DNA of 56,478 nt from assembly GCF_015207265.1 (NCBI RefSeq), contig NZ_JADEXE010000010.1, forward strand, positions 1 through 56,478. Reading direction: 5' to 3'. The notes beneath the pieces were generated by a model. It did not search any database. It was not told the origin of the DNA and worked only from the letters and a program-made list of their open reading frames with translations. Position numbers and translations under genes: made by a program. Source of the stretch: Nodosilinea sp. LEGE 07298 (lineage in GTDB: Bacteria > Cyanobacteriota > Cyanobacteriia > Phormidesmidales > Phormidesmidaceae). This document shows positions 26,530-41,057 of the stretch, one piece after another; position 1 is the first letter of the stretch; each line of letters starts with the position of its first letter.

Positions 26530-27273
26530 TTAGACTAAGGTAGACGGCAGCAGTCGCGACAGCAGTGAAAAGACCCCAAACCCCAGCAGCAGCGCACCGC
26601 TAGCCGGAGTAACCCAGCTCGACCACTGACGCAGGTTCAGCAGGCGCTTGAGGCTGGCGGTGAAGGTGCCTGCCAGCACTAGGGGAGTCACATAGCCCAC
26701 CGCATAGGCCAGCAGTAACGCACTGCCCAAAACAGGATCTTGCGTCGCCGAAATCCAGGCCAGTAAGGTAGCCAGCACCGGGGTACTGCACGGCGACGCC
26801 ACAATACCAAAGGTAAGGCCCAGGGCGTAGGCCCGTAGCCAGGGCGGCAAATTCCAGCCTTCGAAGGTGGGGCCTGCACCGGCAGGTAGAGCGAGGGGAA
26901 CAATGCCCAACAGATTTAGCCCCATGACAATGGCCACCAGGCTAACCACTACTGGCAGACCCCAGGCTACCTGGCCGTAGACGTAGCCAAAGAGCCCGGC
27001 GATCAGCCCTAATACCGCCAGGGTGGTGGCTAGGCCAAGGGCAAAGGCAAGCGATCGCCCTACGGCATCGCGGCGGCGATCGCTCTCATAACCTCCCATA
27101 TAGCCCACCATAATGGGCAACATCGATAGCAGGCAGGGCGACAGACTGGTCAGCAAGCCTGCCAACCCTACCACCGATAGGCTGACCCAAGATATGTGAG
27201 TCAGCTGGTCGTTGACTAGCTGGTTGGCCCACTGGGCAATGTCATACAAATAAAGCTGAAGGCTTTGGAGCAT
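26530..27273 (-). CDS. ccdA: Cytochrome c biogenesis protein CcdA (thiol reductant transporter)
   Basis: This six-helix membrane protein of 247 residues passes reducing equivalents from stromal/cytoplasmic thioredoxin across the membrane to keep apocytochrome c cysteines reduced. The two functional cysteines are in LTSLSPCLLSMLPIMVGY and GIVASPCSTPVLATLL. I chose ATG at 27273 (MLQSLQLYLYDIAQW), which matches relatives, over one nine codons upstream. It is 75 bp upstream of ccsB and 81 bp downstream of ftsW, consistent with one operon. Confidence 0.95.
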   Translation of the reverse strand: MLQSLQLYLYDIAQWANQLVNDQLTHISWVSLSVVGLAGLLTSLSPCLLSMLPIMVGYMGGYESDRRRDAVGRSLAFALGLATTLAVLGLIAGLFGYVYGQVAWGLPVVVSLVAIVMGLNLLGIVPLALPAGAGPTFEGWNLPPWLRAYALGLTFGIVASPCSTPVLATLLAWISATQDPVLGSALLLAYAVGYVTPLVLAGTFTASLKRLLNLRQWSSWVTPASGALLLGFGVFSLLSRLLPSTLV

Positions 27274-27354
27274 TGCCGAAATAGTGAAATGTAAAAGCAA
27301 TCCCTATTGTAACAATCTCGCAACCCGCCCTCAGATTTCAGTTTTAAAAAAGTT

Positions 27355-28572
27355 TCAAGACAAAAGATTGCCGCCGTCTAAGACTCGTAGAGATAATTGT
27401 TCCCGATCCCCAAGTTTTGACCTGCGCCGTAGGGGAACTGGCGCTTCCAAATTAATTTCCCGCGCTGCCCGTACTAGCAACCCCGCCGTAACCAGACTAG
27501 CAACCATCGAGCTACCGCCGTAGCTCAATAGGGGAAAGGGTAATCCCGTCGTAGGTAGTATTCCTGTAGCCACGCCCATGTTCAGCAGCGACTGCCCCAC
27601 CAATACCACCATTGCCCCTACGGCTACTAACCGATGTAGGGGCTGCTTCAACCGCAGTGCTACCAGCAGCGCTACAGAAGCATAAACGCTTAAAAGCATT
27701 AGCAATACCAGGCAGCCCACGAAGCCAAATTCTTCAGCAAATACCGCAAAAATAAAATCGGTGTACTGAATTGGTAGTGAATACAGCTTTTGCTGAGATA
27801 GGCCAAACCCCTGCCCCCAAAAACCGCCCGAGCCGATGGCCAACAGGCTCTGCACCAGCTGGTAGCCCTGGTCACCAGGGTCAGCCCAAGGATTTAAAAA
27901 CGAAATAATGCGCTGGCGCTGGTAGGTCTTAAGACTAATGCTCACTCCCGCTGCCAATAGTCCGCTGCCAGCAGTTAGCAGTAAATAGCTGTAGGGAATA
28001 CCCGCTGCCAAAGCAATTAGCCAGAGGGTGAGACCACAGATAGCCGCTGTACTCAGGTTAGGCTGAATCAAAATCAGCCCCAAAATAGCTGCAAAAATGC
28101 CTAGCCAGGTGAGGCGCGTTGGCCAAGTGAGCTGTGGCCAGCGGCCAAACAGCCGCGCCCCCTGCAAGACTAGGCACGGCTTAATAAGTTCTGAGGGCTG
28201 AATCATAAACGGTCCCAAGGGCAGCCATCGGGTCGCCCCATTCACCGTCACGCCGAGGGAAGGAATTAGGGTAAGCGCCACCAACCCCACCAGCACCAGC
28301 AGCACAATGCCTGACCCTTGAATTAGGCGATCTAGAGACGTATGAACAATGCGATTAAAAATGACTAAACCGATGGCTACCCAAAGCACCTGCACCATAA
28401 CGTAGTGCAAACCATAGCCGTGCTCTACCACCGCTAAAGCATAGGAGGCCGAAAACAGCACCAGTAGCCCGCCTCCCAACCATAGAAAAGTTAACCACCG
28501 CAGCCAACGCGCTTCTGCCGACCACTGACCTACTGTGGAGTCAATCCATGGAACTAATCGAGCAATGTTCAC
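27355..28572 (-). CDS. ftsW: FtsW/RodA family lipid II polymerase (SEDS)
   Basis: This polytopic membrane protein of 405 residues polymerises peptidoglycan glycan strands with a class B penicillin-binding protein, most likely at the division septum. Diagnostic motifs are NGATRWLPLGPFMIQPSEL, the loop NPWADPGDQGYQLVQSLLAIGSGG and GLPFPLLSYGGSSM. About ten transmembrane helices are present. GTG 28572 (NIARLVPW) gives the N-terminus expected for cyanobacterial FtsW; a TTG at 28593 is less likely. It begins a minus-strand run with ccdA and ccsB. Confidence 0.93.
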   Translation of the reverse strand: MNIARLVPWIDSTVGQWSAEARWLRWLTFLWLGGGLLVLFSASYALAVVEHGYGLHYVMVQVLWVAIGLVIFNRIVHTSLDRLIQGSGIVLLVLVGLVALTLIPSLGVTVNGATRWLPLGPFMIQPSELIKPCLVLQGARLFGRWPQLTWPTRLTWLGIFAAILGLILIQPNLSTAAICGLTLWLIALAAGIPYSYLLLTAGSGLLAAGVSISLKTYQRQRIISFLNPWADPGDQGYQLVQSLLAIGSGGFWGQGFGLSQQKLYSLPIQYTDFIFAVFAEEFGFVGCLVLLMLLSVYASVALLVALRLKQPLHRLVAVGAMVVLVGQSLLNMGVATGILPTTGLPFPLLSYGGSSMVASLVTAGLLVRAAREINLEAPVPLRRRSKLGDREQLSLRVLDGGNLLS

Positions 28573-28803
28573 ACCTATACCCCGCGTGCCCAAGGGCCAA
28601 CTCTTTTCAGGGCCAAGTATAGCGGAGTGAACTATTTTTGTGATTTTTGATCAAGCAAATAAGCATAAAAATATCTCTTTAAAGCACAACGGCAGGGCTA
28701 GCTCTTTGGCCGACCCTGCGCGTATAGCAGCATTAAAATGCAGTAAAAATCTTTGTCGGATGCCTTTTTAATCTTTTTTGGGGCATCTTTTAGGGCTAAA
28801 CCA

Positions 28804-29007
28804 TTAGAGCAAACCAGTATTGGATCCTTGCCGACCGGTGGCCAGTTCAACCTTAACGATTTTGCCGCCCATTTTTTGAATTCGCTGCTGCTCTTTGAAC
28901 CAGTTATCGTAGGGAACGAGCTTAGTAAAAAAGGTATTTTGCAGTTCCCGCTGGGTACGGATCCTGGTTTGGCTAGGAACACAAGCGGTGATCTTAAACA
29001 TGCGCAT
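28804..29007 (-). CDS. apcC: Phycobilisome small core linker ApcC (Lc 7.8)
   Basis: This 67-residue linker caps allophycocyanin trimers at the ends of core cylinders. MRMFKITACVPSQTRIRTQ, then KLVPYDNWFKEQQRIQK and VELATGR, are near-invariant ApcC sequence (CpcD-type fold). The frame is open to 29052, but the ATG at 29007 has AGGAG nine bases upstream and gives the standard length. It is the last gene of the apc cluster, separated from apcB by a 253-bp structured region, which fits the lower stoichiometry of this linker. Confidence 0.97.
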   Translation of the reverse strand: MRMFKITACVPSQTRIRTQRELQNTFFTKLVPYDNWFKEQQRIQKMGGKIVKVELATGRQGSNTGLL

Positions 29008-29128
29008 GGCCGAAAACTCTCCTGCTATCTCACGGGACAGATGTGAATCCAATCCAAGTCCAGAAATGGTTTTTTGCCACCGGCAAAAACAACAGATCTT
29101 GAGATTGACTTGTTAAAAACACTGAAAA

Positions 29129-29213
29129 GCCAGAGTCGAAAGCCAATGCTATGGACAGCAGGAAGACAGTACAGCACAACCTAGTGTCCTCAACACTCAC
29201 CCCTGACTCTGGC
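29129..29213 (-). promoter_or_regulatory. Intercistronic RNA structure between apcB and apcC
   Basis: GCCAGAGTC (29129-29137) and GACTCTGGC (29205-29213) are perfect inverted arms, and a smaller hairpin AGTGT-CCTCA-ACACT (29183-29197) nests inside. No U tract follows on the minus strand. A processing or partial-termination element that lowers apcC relative to apcAB is the likely role; both a long and a short apc transcript are known from other cyanobacteria. Confidence 0.5.
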
Positions 29214-29260
29214 CTAGATTCGCTTTAGCTAATGGCCAAAGCGCAATGGATGAGCCTGGA

Positions 29261-29746
29261 CTAGCTCAAGCCAGAGCAGATGTAGTCAAAGTAAACGCCC
29301 ATTTCCTTACCAGCGTCAGCGCCTACTAGGCTGGCGGTGACTTCTTTCATGGCTTGGATGGAGTTGACGGTAGCGCCGATGGGTACACCCAGGGAATTGT
29401 AGGTTTCCTTGAGGCCGTTGAGCACCCGCTCATCTAGGATGGAGGGATCCCCAGCCAGCATGGCATAGGTAGCGTAGCGCAGGTAGTAGTCGAGGTCGCG
29501 GATGCAGGCCGCATAGCGACGGGTGGTGTACATGTTGCCACCGGGACGGGTGATATCGGAGTACAACAGGGACTTAGCCACAGCTTCCTTCACGATTTCA
29601 GCGGCGTTGGCGCTGATGGTGCTAGCGGCACGAACCCGCAGTTCACCGGTTTGGAAGTAGGCCTTGAGCTTGTCGAGGGCAGACCCATCCAGATACTTGC
29701 CCTGCACATCGGAGGAGTTGATAACAGATGTAATTGCGTCTTGCAT
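29261..29746 (-). CDS. apcB: Allophycocyanin beta subunit
   Basis: This 161-residue phycobiliprotein pairs with ApcA to form the trimers of the phycobilisome core. Cys81 in [20 protein letters not shown] binds phycocyanobilin, and Asn71 (GGN) is the conserved residue that is methylated in this family. The globin-like fold is complete, with no insertion. It sits 64 bp downstream of apcA, and the two are surely co-transcribed. Confidence 0.98.
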   Translation of the reverse strand: MQDAITSVINSSDVQGKYLDGSALDKLKAYFQTGELRVRAASTISANAAEIVKEAVAKSLLYSDITRPGGNMYTTRRYAACIRDLDYYLRYATYAMLAGDPSILDERVLNGLKETYNSLGVPIGATVNSIQAMKEVTASLVGADAGKEMGVYFDYICSGLS

Positions 29747-29810
29747 TGGTGAAGCTTCCTTAGAACTGACGTAATCTCAACAACGAATCGACGGAGTAGC
29801 GCAGCTGCGA

Positions 29811-30296
29811 CTACTGCATAGCGCCGACAACATAGTCGAAGTAGGATGCGGCTTCAGCGGCATCATCGCTGGACAGCAGCCCGGTTGCAACAGCTTTCAT
29901 GGAGCGCACAGACTCAGCCACAGCGGGAATGGGGGTGCCCAGGGAGTTGTACATTTCACGCACACCTACCAGACCAATTTCCTCGATGGGGGTGATATCA
30001 CCAGCAACCACACCGTAGGTGATCAGGCGCAGGTAGTAGTCCATGTCGCGTAGGCAGGTAGCGGTCATTTCTTCGCCGTAGGCATTGCCGCCGGGAGAAA
30101 CAACATCGGGGCGCTTTTGGAAGAGCTGGTTGCCAGCTTCCTTAACGATGCGCTCGCGGGATTCGGTCAGTACTTGAGCAATCCGCAAACGGCGCTCGCC
30201 AGAGGTAACAAAGCCCTTGATGCGATCCAGTTCACCGGGGCTGAGGTAACGAGCCTCAGCATCGGCATTCACGATTGACTTCGTGACAATACTCAT
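29811..30296 (-). CDS. apcA: Allophycocyanin alpha subunit
   Basis: This 161-residue phycobiliprotein alpha chain has phycocyanobilin bound at Cys81 ([18 protein letters not shown]). The start [23 protein letters not shown] is canonical. With ApcB it makes the 650-660 nm emitting core cylinders. A GGAGGA sequence just upstream (plus-strand TCCTCC at 30304-30309) is a strong ribosome binding site. The 413-bp upstream region likely carries its own promoter in addition to read-through from apcE. Confidence 0.98.
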   Translation of the reverse strand: MSIVTKSIVNADAEARYLSPGELDRIKGFVTSGERRLRIAQVLTESRERIVKEAGNQLFQKRPDVVSPGGNAYGEEMTATCLRDMDYYLRLITYGVVAGDITPIEEIGLVGVREMYNSLGTPIPAVAESVRSMKAVATGLLSSDDAAEAASYFDYVVGAMQ

Positions 30297-30709
30297 TGAT
30301 GGATTCCTCCGAAAAATATGACCAGATAGTATGAAACTGGCATTTAAGGGTGCAGGGCCAGAGCTAACGCTATACAGAACCTTAGTTCTGAAGGCCTTCC
30401 CGATTAATTGTCCGGTATCGTGTCAGCCTTCTTCAAAGTAGCGAAATATTTTGTAACAGTTTTCCTCAGATTCTCCAAGGGTTGATAGCAACGCCATCTT
30501 GGAGGCTGAATAAGATGCCTAAAACCTCAAAAAAACTATAAGCCGGATGCAACTTAGAGTCAGGCTTTAATATTTCGCAACAAGTTCAGGTAGCTTTGCG
30601 ACCAGGACAATGATCTGTTTAAAAGACCAGTTTGTTCTTAATCGTCAAATTATGCCGTTGCACCAGTTTTAAGGGGATGGCCCAAACCATCCCCTTAAAG
30701 TTGTGGCGT
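30297..30709. other. Intergenic between apcE and apcA
   Basis: This 413-bp region contains the hairpin at 30668-30699 behind apcE and then AT-rich sequence expected to hold the strong apcA promoter and a long leader. I could not single out a -10/-35 pair. No small gene or RNA was recognised. Confidence 0.45.
30668..30699 (-). terminator. Hairpin downstream of apcE
   Basis: TTTAAGGGGATGG (30668-30680) and CCATCCCCTTAAA (30687-30699) pair perfectly over 13 bp with a six-base loop, 11 bp after the apcE stop. The minus-strand sequence after it (ACTGG) lacks a U tract, so it may be an attenuator or mRNA-stabilising element rather than a full terminator. Confidence 0.6.
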
Positions 30710-34538
<3,829 letters not shown>

Positions 34539-35792
34539 ATGGACGACTCGACAACCACCCAGGTCGTTAGCGATGCGGTAGCTCGCCTCTATAACACCTA
34601 TCCCTTTCCGCCTGAACCGATTCTCGACGAGGCCCCGCCGGGGTATAACTGGCGCTGGTACTGGCCTACAGTACATAGCTTTTGTACGGGGGCGACCCCA
34701 GCCTCACATTCAGTGCGCGTGTTAGATGCAGGCTGTGGCACTGGGGTGAGTACTGAATATATTAGTCACCTCAACCCTGAGGCCAAGGTATTGGGTATTG
34801 ATTTGAGCGAGCGGGCGATCGCCACTGCCACCCAGCGCTGCCAATCGTCTGGGGCCAACAACGTTCAGTTTCGCCAGCTCAGCATCTACGACGTTGACCA
34901 GCTTGAGGGTGAATTTGACTGGATCAACTGCGTTGGTGTTATCCACCACATGCCCGATCCGCTTAAGGGTCTACAGGCGCTAGCCACCAAGCTGGCCCCT
35001 GGTGGGTTTATTCATTTATTTGTATATGCCGCCATTGGCCGCTGGGAAATTTCGCTGATGCAGCGGGCGATCGCTCTGGTTCAGGGCCGCCAGCGGGGCG
35101 ACTACCGCGACGGCGTGCAGGTGGGTCGGCAAATTTTCGCTACTCTGCCCGAGGGTAACCGTCTCAAGCAGCGAGAGCGCGATCGCTGGGCAATGGAAAA
35201 CCACCGCGACGAGTGCTTTGCCGATATGTATGTCCATCCCCAGGAAGTCGATTACACCCTTGATAGTTTGTTTGAGCTGATCGAGGCATCGGGGCTGGAG
35301 TTCGTGGGGTTTTCAAACCCCCAAGTCTGGCAGATCGATCGCCTGCTAGCCTCAGACCCCGCCCTGCTAGCGCGCGCCCAACAGCTTTCAGAAAAAGACC
35401 AGTACCGCCTAGTTGAACTGCTGGATCCTGAAATTACTCATTTTGAGTGGTTCCTGGCTCGTCCCCCGTTCCCTCGCACTACCTGGGAGAATGATGCCGA
35501 TCTGCTAGCGGCCATTCCCACCCGTAATCCCTGTATGGAGGGCTGGCCCAGCCAGAGTATTTTCGATTGCAACTATCAAATCATTTCGTTAGACACAAAG
35601 GAGTTTGAGTTTTTACAGGCCTGCGATGGTCAAGTGTTGACCCTGGGGGGCGATCGCCCAAGCCCTGTTCCCCATCAGCCTCCTGCGACAGTCGCAGACC
35701 TGCTCAGCCAAAGCGAGTTAAGCCTTGAAGACGTGCGCCAGCTGCACCAGCGTCAGTTAATCTTGTTGCATCTGCCACAGCACAGTCCATAA
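34539..35792 (+). CDS. Class I SAM-dependent methyltransferase
   Basis: This protein has 417 residues. The N-terminus VARLYNTYPFPPEPILDEAPPGYNWRW resembles a conserved cyanobacterial group. The Rossmann methyltransferase core follows with motif I VLDAGCGTGVST (about residues 62-73), motif II LGIDLSERAIATA and FDWINCVGVIHHMPDPLKG. The C-terminal 170 residues are a family-specific extension, perhaps substrate-binding. The methyl acceptor is unknown. It lies between the apc and atp clusters in the direction of atp but with its own upstream region. Confidence 0.88.
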   Translation: MDDSTTTQVVSDAVARLYNTYPFPPEPILDEAPPGYNWRWYWPTVHSFCTGATPASHSVRVLDAGCGTGVSTEYISHLNPEAKVLGIDLSERAIATATQRCQSSGANNVQFRQLSIYDVDQLEGEFDWINCVGVIHHMPDPLKGLQALATKLAPGGFIHLFVYAAIGRWEISLMQRAIALVQGRQRGDYRDGVQVGRQIFATLPEGNRLKQRERDRWAMENHRDECFADMYVHPQEVDYTLDSLFELIEASGLEFVGFSNPQVWQIDRLLASDPALLARAQQLSEKDQYRLVELLDPEITHFEWFLARPPFPRTTWENDADLLAAIPTRNPCMEGWPSQSIFDCNYQIISLDTKEFEFLQACDGQVLTLGGDRPSPVPHQPPATVADLLSQSELSLEDVRQLHQRQLILLHLPQHSP

Positions 35793-35853
35793 AGTTAAGC
35801 CGAAGATAGCAGATTTACTTTTGGGAAGCGTCTATTAAGTATTATTGCCGTGA

Positions 35854-35882
35854 TATGATCTCCCATGGCCTGCATGTGCAGG
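35854..35882 (+). promoter_or_regulatory. Candidate promoter and dyad ahead of the ATP synthase cluster
   Basis: TATGAT at 35854-35859 is a plausible -10 element without an obvious -35. It is followed by the dyad CCTGCA-TG-TGCAGG at 35869-35882, which would lie at or just after the transcription start. The first gene starts at 35918. Confidence 0.35.
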
Positions 35883-35917
35883 TCAAACCCTTTAACGGCT
35901 AAGGATTAGGCGCTTTC

Positions 35918-36403
35918 GTGGCCCCATTGCCCTCCGAACACACTGACCCTACTGCTCCAGCTGAGGCAGACCAAGACCTGGGTCAAACCGACGGTCAAGA
36001 TCTTCCTCCAGCTTCAGCAGATGCCATGGCAGAGTACTACCAGCTGCAGCAAAATTTGCTGCTGACCACTCTGGCATTCAGTGGCGTGATTTTTGTTTCT
36101 GTCTGGCTGGCCTACTCGCTACCAATTGCTCTGAATTATTTAATAGGAGCGTGCGGTGGTGTGGTTTACTTGAGGATGTTGGCAAAAAGCGTGGCCAGCA
36201 TCGGACGTGGAAGCGTCAAGCTAGGCAGCGGCCGATTGGCTCTCGTGGTCGGATTGGTTCTGGTAGCTACTCAATGGCAGCAGCTTCAGGTCGTACCTGT
36301 TTTTCTGGGTTTCTTGACCTACAAGGGGGCGTTAATTGCTTACACCCTCTGGACTGCGGTGCTGCCAAAATCATCGTCGGGGTCATTCCAGGAACCTGGC
36401 TAA
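35918..36403 (+). CDS. atpI: ATP synthase assembly protein, subunit I
   Basis: This small membrane protein of 161 residues opens the ATP synthase cluster. The N-terminal 45 residues are acidic and Pro/Ala-rich. Four hydrophobic segments follow (LTTLAFSGVIFVSVWLAY; ALNYLIGACGGVVYLRML). AtpI-type proteins help assemble the c-ring. The GTG at 35918 is the best start. Sequence conservation in this family is low, and assignment depends on both position and topology. Confidence 0.85.
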   Translation: MAPLPSEHTDPTAPAEADQDLGQTDGQDLPPASADAMAEYYQLQQNLLLTTLAFSGVIFVSVWLAYSLPIALNYLIGACGGVVYLRMLAKSVASIGRGSVKLGSGRLALVVGLVLVATQWQQLQVVPVFLGFLTYKGALIAYTLWTAVLPKSSSGSFQEPG

Positions 36404-36474
36404 CCCTAGATCGGTGGTTCCCCAGCATAGCATGCTTTTTCCTAGTAGGTCTTAAGGAGAAGTTGATTTAAGAG

Positions 36475-37224
36475 ATGGCGCTCAATATGTTAATGATTCA
36501 TCCCTTAGTCCTGGCAAAGCTAGAGGTTGGCGAGCATTTGTACTGGCAGATCGGTGGACTTAAACTCCACGGCCAGGTATTTCTCACTTCCTGGTTTGTC
36601 ATCGGTGCTCTGCTGCTGGTGTCGTTTTTGGCCACTCGCAATATTCAGCGGATACCCTCTGGCCTCCAAAACTTTATGGAGTATGCCCTGGAGTTCATTC
36701 GCGACCTGGCCAAAAACCAGATTGGCGAGAAAGAGTATCGGCCCTGGGTGCCTTTCGTAGGCACTTTGTTCCTGTTCATCTTTGTCTCTAACTGGTCTGG
36801 GGCGTTGATTCCGTGGAAGCTGATTCACTTGCCGTCAGGTGAACTAGCTGCTCCCACCAACGACATCAATACCACCGTGGCGCTAGCGCTGCTGACGTCT
36901 TTGGCCTACTTTTACGCTGGGTTTAGCAAGCGTGGGTTGGGGTACTTCGCCAAGTACATCGAACCAACGCCAATCTTGCTGCCTATCAACATTTTGGAAG
37001 ATTTCACCAAGCCTCTCTCCCTCAGTTTCCGTCTGTTTGGAAACATCCTGGCCGATGAACTTGTGGTCGCCGTGCTGGTTTTGCTGGTACCTCTCTTCGT
37101 ACCGCTACCGGTTATGGTCTTGGGTCTGTTTACCAGTGCTATTCAGGCGCTGATCTTTGCAACCCTAGCTGCGGCCTACATCGGCGAGGCCATTGAGGGG
37201 CATGGTGGTGAAGAGCATGGATGA
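36475..37224 (+). CDS. atpB: ATP synthase F0 subunit a
   Basis: This membrane subunit of 249 residues provides the proton half-channels beside the c-ring. The essential arginine is in [17 protein letters not shown], and the last helix carries [17 protein letters not shown]. Five or six transmembrane helices are visible. The N-terminus ([13 protein letters not shown]) is typical of cyanobacteria and chloroplasts. The start codon at 36475 follows AAGGAGA at 36454-36460. Confidence 0.97.
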   Translation: MALNMLMIHPLVLAKLEVGEHLYWQIGGLKLHGQVFLTSWFVIGALLLVSFLATRNIQRIPSGLQNFMEYALEFIRDLAKNQIGEKEYRPWVPFVGTLFLFIFVSNWSGALIPWKLIHLPSGELAAPTNDINTTVALALLTSLAYFYAGFSKRGLGYFAKYIEPTPILLPINILEDFTKPLSLSFRLFGNILADELVVAVLVLLVPLFVPLPVMVLGLFTSAIQALIFATLAAAYIGEAIEGHGGEEHG

Positions 37225-37367
37225 CCCCTAGGGGCATTCAGTTTGGTATTGGCTGGTGGGGCAGGTGCTGCCAGCCGACGTGGTCTTAGGGCCGTACCGA
37301 AAGAAACGCCTATTGAGCGTTGTCTACGACCTGATTAACGAGTTGTTGATTGTCCAAATCGAGGTAA

Positions 37368-37616
<249 letters not shown>

Positions 37617-37633
37617 ATAGTCTTCGGCGGGCT

Positions 37634-37658
37634 AGGGAGAGGTTCTATGCCTTTCCCT
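37634..37658 (+). promoter_or_regulatory. Hairpin in the spacer after subunit c
   Basis: AGGGAGAGG (37634-37642) and CCTTTCCCT (37650-37658) form a 9-bp stem with one G-U pair and a 7-base loop. It lies 18 bp after the subunit c stop. No U tract follows, so an mRNA-stabilising role that raises subunit c expression is more likely than termination. Confidence 0.5.
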
Positions 37659-37737
37659 GCCTATCGATATTCACGGTTTTCTGTGGAATTCCACTCTGTA
37701 GTGCTGGCCCTGGGCCGGGTTAAAGGGCATACCCACA

Positions 37738-38229
37738 ATGATGAATTTTGTTTGGTTGTTAGCGGTTGAAGCCGCTGAAACAGTTGAGGAGGGTGGTGGT
37801 CTGTTTGACCTCGACGCCACTCTGCCGCTTATGGCGGTGCAATTTGTGCTGCTGGCGGTAGCCCTCAACGCGCTGTTCTACAAGCCTTTAGGTAAAGTTT
37901 TAGACGAGCGTGACGGTTATATTAGCTCCAATCAGGTTGATGCGGCAGAGCGTCTGGCTAAGGCTGAGCAGATTGCTAAGCAGTATCAGCAAGAGCTGGG
38001 TGAAACTCGTCGCCAGGCTCAAACGGTAATTGCCGAGGCTCAGGAAGAAGCGCAAAGGATTGCGTCTCAAACGGTTGCTGCTGCTCAACAGGAGGCCCAG
38101 GCCCAGCGAGAGCAGGTGCAGCGGGAGCTAGATGAGCAAAAGAGTCAGGCAATGACCACCTTAGAGCAGCAGGTGGATGGCCTGAGTCAGCAAATTTTAG
38201 ACAAGCTGCTAGGTTCTTTGGCGGCCTAG
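37738..38229 (+). CDS. atpG: ATP synthase F0 subunit b'
   Basis: This diverged second b subunit of 163 residues pairs with b to form the peripheral stalk in photosynthetic organisms. One transmembrane helix ([19 protein letters not shown]) is followed by a long coiled coil with many Gln, Glu and Ala residues ([14 protein letters not shown]). Also called atpF2. Starts at 37738 and 37741 are tandem ATG codons. It ends four bp before the open frame of the next gene. Confidence 0.95.
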   Translation: MMNFVWLLAVEAAETVEEGGGLFDLDATLPLMAVQFVLLAVALNALFYKPLGKVLDERDGYISSNQVDAAERLAKAEQIAKQYQQELGETRRQAQTVIAEAQEEAQRIASQTVAAAQQEAQAQREQVQRELDEQKSQAMTTLEQQVDGLSQQILDKLLGSLAA

Positions 38230-38296
38230 ACTATTGGTAATGACGGGGTGGTTTAGCCCCCTAGCGTTGCCCGCGTCGTTGACGGAAAGTAGGGAT

Positions 38297-38818
38297 ATGA
38301 TTATCGGTTGGTTATTGGCGGCGGAAGCAGGTGGTTTTGGTGTGGATTTCAACATCCTAGAAACTAACCTGATCAATTTGGTCATTATTATTGGCGTGCT
38401 GTACTACTTTGGCGGCAAGTTTTTAGGGAAAACCCTATCGACCCGCCGAGCGGCGATCAAAACAGAAATTGTTGAGGCCGAGCAGCGTAAGCAGGAAGCC
38501 GCCGCCGCGTTGGCAGAGCAGCAGCAAAAGCTGGCTCAGGCTCAACAAGAGGCGAAAAAGATTTTGGCTGAAGCCAAAGTGACAGCAGATCGCACCCGTG
38601 ATGAGATCTTGGAACAGTCTCAGATCGACGTAGAGCGCATGCGGGCTAACGCCGCTCAAGACCTCACTTCCCAGGAGGCTCGGGTTATGAGAGAGCTACA
38701 GCAGCGCATTGCCACTCTGGCCATTGAACGTAGCGAAGCCGCTCTGCCTGGTCAGCTAAACGACGATTTGCAGCGGCGTCTGGTTGACTCCAGTATTGCC
38801 ATGCTTAAAGGAGAGTAG
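38297..38818 (+). CDS. atpF: ATP synthase F0 subunit b
   Basis: This peripheral-stalk subunit has 173 residues. A transmembrane helix ([21 protein letters not shown]) precedes a long coiled coil ([20 protein letters not shown]). The frame is open from a TTG at 38234, but ATG 38297 ([19 protein letters not shown]) has an AGTAGGG-like site just upstream and gives the family length. It precedes the delta gene with a 2-bp gap, implying coupling. Confidence 0.95.
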   Translation: MIIGWLLAAEAGGFGVDFNILETNLINLVIIIGVLYYFGGKFLGKTLSTRRAAIKTEIVEAEQRKQEAAAALAEQQQKLAQAQQEAKKILAEAKVTADRTRDEILEQSQIDVERMRANAAQDLTSQEARVMRELQQRIATLAIERSEAALPGQLNDDLQRRLVDSSIAMLKGE

Positions 38819-38820
38819 CT

Positions 38821-39378
38821 ATGAACGACACAACACTGAGTTCTGAGATCGCCGGTCCCTACGCCAAAGCCCTGATGTCGGTGGCTGACGATAATAATGC
38901 TGTCGACCAGGTAGGCGGTGAAGTCGCCAATCTGCTGGAGGTGCTGGCCAGTTCTGAAGAACTGATCGCATTTATGTCCAACCCACTGATGGCTCCCGAT
39001 TCTAAAAAAGAAGTGCTCCGCCAGATTGCTGACGGAAACGTGAGCGGCTTCCTGCTGAACTTTCTAATGCTGCTGGTTGATAGAGGTCGGATAGCATTCT
39101 TGACGCCTGTGCTTCAGCAGTACCAGGCCCTGCTGCGAGAGCGGAACCAGACGGTTTTGGCCGATGTGATCTCTGCTATTGAGCTAACTGACGATCAGCA
39201 GAACGCGATTCGCGATCGCGTCAAAGCCATGACCGGAGCCAACAGTGTCGATCTGTCAATCCAGATTGATTCATCTCTGATTGGGGGGCTAGTCATTAAG
39301 GTGGGCTCACAAGTCATTGACGCCAGCCTCAAGGGTCAGCTTCGTCGCATTGGTATGCAGCTAGCAGCTACCGCCTAG
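38821..39378 (+). CDS. atpH: ATP synthase F1 subunit delta
   Basis: This subunit of 185 residues joins the peripheral stalk to the top of the F1 head (called atpD in some cyanobacterial literature). IAGPYAKALMSVADD, LLNFLMLLVDRGRIAFL and the C-terminal LIGGLVIKVGSQVIDASLKGQLRRI are family-diagnostic. Its start lies 2 bp after the atpF stop, and AAGGAG is just upstream within atpF. Confidence 0.97.
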   Translation: MNDTTLSSEIAGPYAKALMSVADDNNAVDQVGGEVANLLEVLASSEELIAFMSNPLMAPDSKKEVLRQIADGNVSGFLLNFLMLLVDRGRIAFLTPVLQQYQALLRERNQTVLADVISAIELTDDQQNAIRDRVKAMTGANSVDLSIQIDSSLIGGLVIKVGSQVIDASLKGQLRRIGMQLAATA

Positions 39379-40977
<1,599 letters not shown>

Positions 40978-41057
40978 GCCTGTTTTTGGCCCTCTGTTCC
41001 AGCCGGGGTGGTGTTTGTACAGCATCCCGGCTCTCGACGACCCCTTAGGGATCCACT

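Noticed and set aside
29071-29089. TTTTTGCC-ACC-GGCAAAAA as a terminator between apcB and apcC
   Set aside because: The T run precedes rather than follows the stem on both strands, so it does not have terminator polarity.
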